The position numbers and the translations under genes are program-made. DNA of 14,847 bases from Stenotrophomonas sp. UBA7346. GTDB taxonomy: Bacteria; Pseudomonadota; Gammaproteobacteria; Xanthomonadales; Xanthomonadaceae. The stretch spans positions 1 to 14,847 of the forward strand of contig DKPB01000005.1 in the NCBI GenBank assembly GCA_002471015.1, read 5' to 3'. Of this stretch, positions 9,624 through 14,847 are shown one piece after another (within the stretch, counting starts at the first letter, position 1; every line of letters begins with the position of its first letter). Under the pieces are notes generated by a model. The model made no database searches. It had not been told where the DNA came from and saw nothing but the letters and a program-made list of their open reading frames with translations.

Positions 9624-9651
9624 GCACCCGCGCGCGCCAGCGCACGGGTGC
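9624..9651. repeat. Second hairpin just after the flotillin stop
   Basis: GCACCCG (9624-9630) and CGGGTGC (9645-9651) make a 7-bp perfect stem with a 14-nt GC-rich loop. It overlaps a 10-bp palindrome GTGCATGCAC (9648-9657) that abuts the flotillin stop codon. In the minus-strand mRNA it comes immediately after the stop. Confidence 0.5.
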
Positions 9652-9659
9652 ATGCACAC

Positions 9660-11657
9660 TCAGCCAGCGTCGGTTGCCGCCGCGTCATCGGCCAGCCGCT
9701 GGGCCGGCTTGCCACGTGCGGCCATGTCCACGCCCAGGTAACGCTGCATCAGGTCCTGCACGATCGGGCTCTTGTCGGTGAGGCCTTCGATCGAGCGGCC
9801 CAGCGACATCGCCTTGACCAGGTTCTCGAACATGCCTCCGTCGCCGCCAACCATGTCGATGTCGGCATTGCGCAATGCGCTGGCGATGACTTCGGCGTTC
9901 TCCTTGGATATTTCCTTGCCGGCCTCCAGCGTGGCCAGGGCCTGCTTGAGGCCCGTATCCAAGGTCATGCGGAACTCTTCGTGACCGCGCGCGGTATCGC
10001 CCAGCGAGTCGATCGCCTGGAACTTGCGGGTCAGACCATCGGCTTCGGCAAACAGCTTCTTCTCGATCACCGAGGCTTCGGCTACGCCCAGGGTTTCGGT
10101 GGCGGTGGCCTTGGCGCGGCCCATCTGCTCTTCACCCTGTGCGCGTGCGGCCAGCTGCTCGGCCAGCACCTTGGCTTCGGCCGTGCCCTGCTTGAGGTTG
10201 GCGTCGGCCATCGCATCGACCACGCGCGCCTCGGCAATGCCGACCTTCTCGATGGCCAGCGCACCGGCTTCCTTGACCTGCGCATCGGCCAGACCGGGCG
10301 CTGCGCGCTCGGCACGGATACCTTCGGCCAGCGCCTTCTTGGCTTCGGCCTGCTTGCCGGCCGCATCGAACTCGGCCTGCGCCAGCGTGGTGATCTCCAC
10401 CGCCCGGTGCTTGGCGGCAGCCTCGGCCGCCTCGGCCTCCTTGACCTGCTTGAGCAGGGCTTCCTGTGCCTCGGCCTCGGCCTCGAGGATGGCTACCTGC
10501 TTCAGGCGATCAGCTTCGGACACCTGCCGCACTTCCTTGATGCGTTCTTCTTCCTGCGCCACGGTCTTGTCGATGGAGATGCGTTCGCGGGTGATGTTGG
10601 CCACGTCCATCTTGCCCTGCTCGACCACCTTGTCACGCTCCACGCCCTGCAGCTGCACCTCGCGGTCGGTGGTGACCTGCTCCAGCTGACGTGCGCGGGC
10701 AACACGTTCCACTTCGATGGCGACAGCGCGCTGGCGGTTCTGCTCGGCCACTTCCACCTCTCGCAGGCGGTTCTGGTCGCGGATGTCGATCAGCTGCTGC
10801 GCTTCAATACGTGCGTTCTCGGACAGCTGGCGCTGTTCTTCCTGCACCTTGAGCGTCTCGGCTTGCTCGCGGGCACGGATGGTCTCCACTTCACGCTTCT
10901 GCCGTGCCTCGGCCTCGGCCTGCTGGCGCTCCAGCGCCAGGGTGGCCTCCGTGGCCTCGACATTCTTCTTGGTGATGGCCAGGCGCTCGTTCTGCGCCAG
11001 CTCGTTGGTGATCACGTTCTGCGCGGCGGTCAGCTCGGTGATCTTGCGGATGCCTTCGGCGTCGAGGATGTTGCTGGGGTCCAGCAGGTTCTTCGGCGTC
11101 TGTTCCAGGTAATCGATGGCCACGTCTTCCAGCGCATAGCCGTTGAGGTCGTTGCCGATCACCGCGATGATCTCGTCGCGGAACTCCTGCCGCTTCTCGA
11201 ACAGCTGGGTGAAATCGAACTTCTTGCCCACCGTCTTCAGCGCTTCGGAGAACTTGGCATTGAACAGTTCGTCCACTGCGTTCTTGTCCGATGCACGATC
11301 GGCACCGATGGCCTTGGCCACGCGCAGCACGTCGGCCTGGGTTTCGTTGACGCGCAGGTAGAAGGCCACGGTGATGTCCGCACGCATGTTGTCGCGGCAG
11401 ATCAGGCCTTCCTTGCCACGGCGATCCACCTGCAGGGTGATCAGGCTGATCTTCATCAGCTCGGCGCGGTACAGCACCGGCACGATCAGTGCACCGGTGA
11501 AATGCACCTTGGGCTGCGAGCTCATGTCGTTGACGATCAACGCGGTGCCCTGGTCCACCTTCTTGTAGAAGGCCTTGAACAGGCCGGCAAGGCCCAGCAG
11601 AAACACCACCAGAATGCCCACACCTATGACAAGCGGTGCCAGCGAAGCCAAATCCAT
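9660..11657 (-). CDS. yqiK: Flotillin-family (YqiK-type) SPFH membrane protein
   Basis: Flotillins are membrane-anchored SPFH proteins that oligomerise into scaffolds in ordered membrane domains. This 665-aa protein has one N-terminal TM helix (about 8-27, VIGVGILVVFLLGLAGLF) and an SPFH domain (about 30-205) containing KVDQGTALIVND and LICRDNMRADITVAFYLRV. The family-typical LDPSNILDAEGIRKITELT follows, then a very long charged coiled coil (about 205-560) rich in Ala/Glu/Gln/Arg, and a C-terminal tail with GMFENLVKAM. It is longer than E. coli YqiK (about 550 aa from memory), mainly in the coil. The ATG at 11657 has AAGGAG 8 nt upstream and overlaps the yqiJ stop by one base (TGATG), so the pair is co-translated, matching the usual NfeD/YqiJ-flotillin pairing. 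The next gene starts after 133 bp with hairpins. Confidence 0.94.
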   Translation of the reverse strand: MDLASLAPLVIGVGILVVFLLGLAGLFKAFYKKVDQGTALIVNDMSSQPKVHFTGALIVPVLYRAELMKISLITLQVDRRGKEGLICRDNMRADITVAFYLRVNETQADVLRVAKAIGADRASDKNAVDELFNAKFSEALKTVGKKFDFTQLFEKRQEFRDEIIAVIGNDLNGYALEDVAIDYLEQTPKNLLDPSNILDAEGIRKITELTAAQNVITNELAQNERLAITKKNVEATEATLALERQQAEAEARQKREVETIRAREQAETLKVQEEQRQLSENARIEAQQLIDIRDQNRLREVEVAEQNRQRAVAIEVERVARARQLEQVTTDREVQLQGVERDKVVEQGKMDVANITRERISIDKTVAQEEERIKEVRQVSEADRLKQVAILEAEAEAQEALLKQVKEAEAAEAAAKHRAVEITTLAQAEFDAAGKQAEAKKALAEGIRAERAAPGLADAQVKEAGALAIEKVGIAEARVVDAMADANLKQGTAEAKVLAEQLAARAQGEEQMGRAKATATETLGVAEASVIEKKLFAEADGLTRKFQAIDSLGDTARGHEEFRMTLDTGLKQALATLEAGKEISKENAEVIASALRNADIDMVGGDGGMFENLVKAMSLGRSIEGLTDKSPIVQDLMQRYLGVDMAARGKPAQRLADDAAATDAG

Positions 11658-12340
11658 CAGTTGATCTCCTTGTCGCGTGAAAGCTGGGAAAGTGACGCAT
11701 CCAATGCCGGCAGTTCGGCTTCGCCGACCACCAGGTAATGATTCTGTTGTGGCAGGTACTGGACCAGCCGCACGCGCTCCCCGCGCAGGTAGCGCGTACC
11801 CGGGCGCGCCCGCACCTGCAGGATCAGGCCAGCGCCACCGTCATCGACGCTGGCATAGCCGAGCAGGTCGGTGACTTCCGGCGATGTCACCTGCCCGCTC
11901 TTGCCCAGGATCGATTCCTGCGCCACCGGCCGTAGCCGCATGAATAGCCGCCGGATCGGGCGCAGCACCCAGGAAGAAACAATCGCACCCGGGATGAGTG
12001 CGGCGATTGCCACGCCGGCACCAATGCCCCAGCGCAGCACAGGCGGCAGGGACTGCAGGAAAAAAAGTTGGGTCAGATAGGTGAAGCTCCAGCCGAAAAA
12101 GGCCAGCAGCAACACAACCAGCATGGTGGGCGCGCCACCCAGGCCGATACGCGCAAACATGCCAGCCAGGCCGGTGGCACCGTCTTCCCCGCTATGGAAA
12201 TCGGCGCCATCGCCACTGCCGATACCACCGTCGTCAACAATGCCGGTGGCGGCAAGCATCCAGTAGATGACCGCAAAACACAGCACCACGCTGTAAGGCA
12301 GCGTCGGAAACGACAGCGCTACTTCCAGAAATTCCGCCAT
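11657..12340 (-). CDS. yqiJ: YqiJ/NfeD-like inner-membrane protein with OB-fold domain
   Basis: 227 aa and the first gene of the cassette. It has three hydrophobic segments: about 15-34, 70-95 and 104-127. The loop between TM1 and TM2 (36-53) is unusually acidic and glycine-rich (DDGGIGSGDG, then SGEDG). The soluble C-terminal part (about 141-209) has the short beta-strand pattern of the NfeD/YqiJ OB-fold (LGKSGQV, LQVRARPG, YLVVGEAEL). Such proteins pair with flotillins, and the one-base overlap with the flotillin gene confirms the pair. The ATG at 12340 is preceded by AAAGGAG with a short 3-nt gap to the start. The upstream in-frame extension to 12382 is rejected because the Shine-Dalgarno lies inside it. 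Partner and membrane location are well supported; the molecular role is not known. Confidence 0.88.
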   Translation of the reverse strand: MAEFLEVALSFPTLPYSVVLCFAVIYWMLAATGIVDDGGIGSGDGADFHSGEDGATGLAGMFARIGLGGAPTMLVVLLLAFFGWSFTYLTQLFFLQSLPPVLRWGIGAGVAIAALIPGAIVSSWVLRPIRRLFMRLRPVAQESILGKSGQVTSPEVTDLLGYASVDDGGAGLILQVRARPGTRYLRGERVRLVQYLPQQNHYLVVGEAELPALDASLSQLSRDKEIN

Positions 12341-12476
12341 GCACTCCTTTCCCTGTGGTCCCCGGCGGACTGCGGTTGTCACCGCGCAGCTGCATTCCGC
12401 GCAGCTGTATATCCACCCTTGTCCGCATCATAAGGGATTGCCCCAGCGGTCGGGTGTCAAAATATCGACAGCACAC
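12341..12476 (-). promoter_or_regulatory. Leader / probable promoter region of the five-gene cassette
   Basis: This 136-bp gap lies between the trpF stop and yqiJ. On the minus strand it holds a perfect TTGACA (12460-12455). The nearest TATGAT (12432-12427) is 22 bp away, too far for a standard sigma-70 pair. TATACA (12411-12406) is another -10-like box with no good -35. No intrinsic terminator for trpF is visible, so read-through from the truA-trpF transcript into the cassette is possible. The gap also carries an 11-bp direct repeat. A promoter here is likely from layout but not pinned down. Confidence 0.4.
12382..12407. repeat. 11-bp direct repeat (CCGCGCAGCTG x2, 15-bp period) in the cassette leader
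   Basis: Two perfect copies at 12382-12392 and 12397-12407, separated by CATT, each containing the palindrome CAGCTG. They sit 42-67 bp upstream of the yqiJ start codon and next to a TATACA box. They could be a regulator site or a leader element; no known operator is recognised. Confidence 0.55.
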
Positions 12477-13145
12477 TCAAACTGCCTGTTCAGCCTCGCC
12501 GGCCGCATCGGCGCGCCGCACTTCCTCGACGAACTGGCGCATCTTGTAGCCGTCCTTCAGGCCCGGCGCGGATTCGATGCCGCTGGACACATCCACCCCC
12601 CAGGGCAGTGTTGCCAGGATGGCGTCATGCACGTTGTCCGGCTTGATGCCACCGGCCAACAGATATGGGCGGTGCACACCTGGTGGAATCTGCGACCAGT
12701 CGAACGCCACCCCGGTGCCGCCACTGCCACCGGCGACATGGCTGTCGAACAGGAAGCCGGCCGCATGCGGGTACATCTGCTGCAGTCCGCGCGCGGTGAC
12801 ATCGGCGCGCCCGCCCATGGCGATGGCCTTCAGATAGGGCAGGTTGAAACTGCGGCAGAAGGCATCGTCCTCGTCGCCATGGAACTGCAGCAGGGTTGGC
12901 CGCACCGCCCGCAGCACCTCGCGGACTTCCTCGCGGTTGTTGTGCTGGAACAGCGCTACCACATCCACCATCGGCGGGATCGCCTGGCGCATGGCACGCG
13001 CCTCGGACGGCGCCACGCGGCGCACGCTGCCCTTGGCGAAGATGAAGCCGATGGCATCCACCCCCAGCTCACTGGCCAGGCGGATATCCCCGGCACGGGT
13101 CATGCCGCAGAACTTGATGCGGGTACGGAACAACGTACGGCTCAC
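12477..13145 (-). CDS. trpF: Phosphoribosylanthranilate isomerase
   Basis: Third step of tryptophan synthesis: an Amadori rearrangement of N-(5'-phosphoribosyl)anthranilate to CdRP by a cytosolic TIM-barrel enzyme. The 222 aa are of usual size. The general-base cysteine is in IKFCGMTR (C13) and the general acid in FLFDSHVAGGSGGTG (D134). Phosphate-binding loops are at LLAGGIKPDNV (about 162) and VDVSSGIES (about 184). The start codon is GTG at 13145 and overlaps the truA stop by 4 bp (GTGA), so the two are translationally coupled. It is followed by the cassette rather than directly by trpB, so the remaining trp gene on this strand lies about 11 kb away. Identity is certain. Confidence 0.97.
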   Translation of the reverse strand: MSRTLFRTRIKFCGMTRAGDIRLASELGVDAIGFIFAKGSVRRVAPSEARAMRQAIPPMVDVVALFQHNNREEVREVLRAVRPTLLQFHGDEDDAFCRSFNLPYLKAIAMGGRADVTARGLQQMYPHAAGFLFDSHVAGGSGGTGVAFDWSQIPPGVHRPYLLAGGIKPDNVHDAILATLPWGVDVSSGIESAPGLKDGYKMRQFVEEVRRADAAGEAEQAV

Positions 13146-13915
13146 AAGGTCACCTCCGCGGGCAGTTGCCAGTTGTCAGCATACAGTGGCCCAACAAAAA
13201 CCAGGCCCTGCGGGGGCGCGGTGGGACCGGCCTGGTTGCGGTCACGTATGGCCAGCACTTCCCCGATCCACTGCTCAGGCTTTTCACCCGCGCCCACCAT
13301 CATCAGCGAACCGACGATATTGCGCACCATGTGGTGCAGGAAGGCATTGGCCTGCACCTCCACTTCCACCACCTCGCCATGGCGACGCACGCTGATGGCC
13401 TGCAACTCACGCCGCGCATGCAGGGCCTGGCACTGGATGCTGCGGAACGAGCTGAAGTCGTTCTCGCCCAGCAGCGCCTGCGCGGCGCGGTGCATGGCAT
13501 CGGCGTCCAGCGCCCGCCGCTCCCAGCTCAGGGTCTGCCGGTACAAGGCCGGCCGCACCTGCCGATTGAGGATGCGATACCGGTAACGGCGCGCACGGGC
13601 AGAAAAGCGCGCATGGAAATCATCGGCCACCGGCACGCACCAGCGTACGCATACCGAGGGCGGCAGCCGCGTGGTGGTACCCAGCGTCCAGCCACGCGGC
13701 TGGCGAGGCACGTCACTGTCAAAATGCACCACCTGGCACTCACCATGCACGCCGGCGTCGGTGCGCCCCGCGCAGACCACGCTGATCGGCGCATCGGCAA
13801 CCGAGGACAGCGCATCCTGCAGGGTTGCCTGGACACTGGCACAGCCACTCTCGCCGAGCTGTTGCCAGCCCTTGAAGTCGCTGCCGTCGTATTCCACGCC
13901 CAGCGCGTAACGCAT
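13142..13915 (-). CDS. truA: tRNA pseudouridine(38-40) synthase
   Basis: Converts uridines 38-40 of the tRNA anticodon arm to pseudouridine. 257 aa from the second of two adjacent ATGs. The nucleophilic aspartate is in CAGRTDAGVHG (D53), with MRYALGVEYDGSDFKGWQ at the N-terminus, RYRYRILN mid-protein, and the FLHHMVRNIVGSLMMVG motif toward the C-terminus. GAGG lies 7 nt before the ATG at 13915 (4 nt before the ATG at 13918), so 13915 is preferred; the alternative adds one Met. The upstream in-frame extension to 13960 overlaps the VOC gene end and is rejected. The fimV-truA-trpF order is also known from pseudomonads. Identity is certain. Confidence 0.97.
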   Translation of the reverse strand: MRYALGVEYDGSDFKGWQQLGESGCASVQATLQDALSSVADAPISVVCAGRTDAGVHGECQVVHFDSDVPRQPRGWTLGTTTRLPPSVCVRWCVPVADDFHARFSARARRYRYRILNRQVRPALYRQTLSWERRALDADAMHRAAQALLGENDFSSFRSIQCQALHARRELQAISVRRHGEVVEVEVQANAFLHHMVRNIVGSLMMVGAGEKPEQWIGEVLAIRDRNQAGPTAPPQGLVFVGPLYADNWQLPAEVTL

Positions 13916-13956
13916 CATCAAACCTCGTTGTTCCGCTGCTGCGGGAAAAGGGCCAC

Positions 13957-14316
13957 TCAATCGCTGTCGCGTTGCGACCAGACCGCAAGCTCGTTGCCGC
14001 CCGGCTCCAGGAATTGGAACCGACGACCGCCGGGGAAGGCAAACACCGGCTTGACCAGCTCACCGCCGTGCGCCAACACCTGTTCCAGCACCGGTGCCAG
14101 CTGTTCTGCATACAACACCAGCAGCGCCGCACCGGCGGATGCGGTCAGCGGCTGGCCACGGAAGAAGCCCCCTTGCAGCCGGCCATCATCGAAGGCGGTG
14201 TAGTCCGGGCCGTAGTCCTCGAACGTCCAGCCGAACACCTGTTCAAAGAACCTGCGGCTGGCCGCCGGATCGCGCGAGGCGAACTCCACATAGTCGATGC
14301 CGCGCTCGCGCTTCAT
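13957..14316 (-). CDS. Small VOC (glyoxalase/bleomycin-resistance fold) protein
   Basis: 119 aa, one VOC superfamily domain made of two beta-alpha-beta-beta-beta units. Unit one begins with IDYVEFASRDPAASRRFFEQVFGW (residues 7-30), the standard opening of this fold. Unit two ends with FQFLEPGGNELAVWSQ (about 100-115), where E109 is the usual metal-ligand position. The first-unit ligand position is not a histidine, so metal binding and catalysis are uncertain. The substrate cannot be read from sequence; members include glyoxalase I, dioxygenases and antibiotic-binding proteins. The ATG at 14316 was chosen for its GAGGTGGCG Shine-Dalgarno overlapping the fimV stop codon 7 bp upstream. A longer frame to 14376 runs inside fimV and is rejected. 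The gene sits in the fimV-truA-trpF run, 41 bp before truA. Confidence 0.9.
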   Translation of the reverse strand: MKRERGIDYVEFASRDPAASRRFFEQVFGWTFEDYGPDYTAFDDGRLQGGFFRGQPLTASAGAALLVLYAEQLAPVLEQVLAHGGELVKPVFAFPGGRRFQFLEPGGNELAVWSQRDSD

Positions 14317-14323
14317 CGCCACC

Positions 14324-14847
14324 TCAGCCCAGCCTGCCCAGCAGTTCCAGCGCTTCGGCGCGGGCACGCAGGTCACTGCCAGCCGCTACTTCGTTGAGCA
14401 GGGTGCGGGCAGTTTCGGCATCGCCCAGGTCCAGGTAGGCAATGGCCAGCTCCAGCCGCTCGCGGCCAGCCGGGGCCGGGTTCAGCGGGGCCAGCGACGC
14501 CATGTCGCCTGCCAGCCAGCGCGCCTCCTCGGCAGCGGCCGGTTCACCGGCCTGCGGCGGTGCCGGGTCACGCAGCTCGTAGCTGCGCGAGGCCTCGAAC
14601 AGCAAGGTGGGCTCTGGCGTGACCGGTGCAGGCTCAGCCACCGGCGCCGGCACCGACTTCAGCCATGCCGGCATCGGTTCTTCATACGGCTGCGGGGGAA
14701 CCACCTCATGCGCCTCGGCGGCCGGCTGTGGCGCGTCCCACACATCCGGTGCCGGCGTCACCTCTGCATCCTCGTCAATGTGCGGCACGTCGTCCTGCGC
14801 AGCTGCAGCAGCTGCGGATACCGGCAGTGCCGCCGCCAGCGCATCGG
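14324..14847 (-). CDS. fimV: FimV-like protein, C-terminal end only (5' part outside window)
   Basis: The minus-strand frame is open from the window edge to a TGA at 14324; about 174 codons are visible. Most of it is an acidic, Pro/Ala/Glu-rich linker (EDAEVTPAPDVWDAPQPAAE). It ends in a helical repeat, LELAIAYLDLGDAETARTLLNEV followed by RARAEALELLGRLG, matching the conserved C-terminal domain of FimV/HubP polar proteins. FimV is a peptidoglycan-associated inner-membrane protein needed for type IV pilus twitching and cell-pole organisation. The LysM and TM parts would lie upstream, outside the window. A GTG at 14788 is not the true start, since the frame stays open before it with similar composition. 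Its place directly upstream of truA-trpF supports the call, as in pseudomonads. Confidence 0.82.
   Translation of the reverse strand, partial: DALAAALPVSAAAAAAQDDVPHIDEDAEVTPAPDVWDAPQPAAEAHEVVPPQPYEEPMPAWLKSVPAPVAEPAPVTPEPTLLFEASRSYELRDPAPPQAGEPAAAEEARWLAGDMASLAPLNPAPAGRERLELAIAYLDLGDAETARTLLNEVAAGSDLRARAEALELLGRLG

Noticed and set aside
4121..9781. A 1886-codon plus-strand open frame covering the whole ATPase gene in antisense
   Set aside because: Its product is low-complexity, rich in Gln/Leu/His/Arg, with no recognisable domain, while the minus-strand frame has clear AAA+ motifs. Similar long antisense frames mirror trpB (88-1263), telA (2376-3470) and flotillin (9480-11738), as expected from high-GC codon bias.
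2289..12340. Recent horizontal transfer of the cassette as a mobile or defence island
   Set aside because: Base and codon use look like the flanking housekeeping genes. No integrase, transposase, tRNA target, terminal repeats or defence hallmark genes are present in the window.
13916..13960. Extended TruA N-terminus (MSGPFPAAAEQRGLM...)
   Set aside because: It would overlap the VOC gene end and ignores the GAGG site positioned for the ATG at 13915. TruA proteins normally begin near MRYALGVEYDG.

Overview
The window reads as chromosomal DNA of a high-GC gammaproteobacterium of the Xanthomonadaceae, most likely Stenotrophomonas or a close relative. The evidence is the order fimV - (VOC gene) - truA - trpF, a lysR gene divergent from trpB, the style of the TrpB, TruA and TrpF proteins, and GC-rich codon use throughout. 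The genus is an inference from remembered family sequences; no search was run. No IS element, tRNA, rRNA, CRISPR array or phage gene was seen.

Right side (12477-14847, minus strand): a compact housekeeping run. It holds the 3' end of a fimV-like gene, a small VOC/glyoxalase-fold gene 7 bp downstream, truA (tRNA pseudouridine synthase), and trpF (phosphoribosylanthranilate isomerase). trpF starts with GTG and overlaps truA by 4 bp. Left side: trpB (minus strand, its C-terminal codons cut off by the window edge) is divergent from a LysR-type regulator (plus strand). The 94-bp spacer carries dyad motifs, which suggests TrpI-like control of tryptophan synthase plus autoregulation.

Middle (2289-12340, minus strand): a five-gene cassette lies between trpF and lysR/trpB and makes up about two thirds of the window. 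In transcription order it encodes (1) a three-TM NfeD/YqiJ-like protein with a C-terminal OB-fold-like domain; (2) a 665-aa YqiK-type flotillin; (3) a 1787-aa protein of the 'DNA repair ATPase' (DUF3686-type) family, with a large N-terminal domain, coiled coils and a C-terminal AAA+ module; (4) a 237-aa protein whose C-terminal part aligns without gaps to the next gene product; (5) a TelA-family protein. Genes 1/2 overlap by 1 bp (TGATG) and genes 3/4 by 8 bp. Genes 2/3 are separated by 133 bp containing two GC-rich hairpins. A 136-bp region with a TTGACA box and an 11-bp direct repeat precedes gene 1.

This cassette is the candidate system. A membrane-anchored flotillin/NfeD scaffold appears to be co-produced with a giant AAA+ motor and a tandem pair of TelA-type helical proteins. 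The likely theme is envelope or membrane stress, related in flavour to Ter/TelA and NfeD-flotillin modules. The sequence alone does not establish a function. Base composition looks like the neighbours, so there is no sign of recent transfer.
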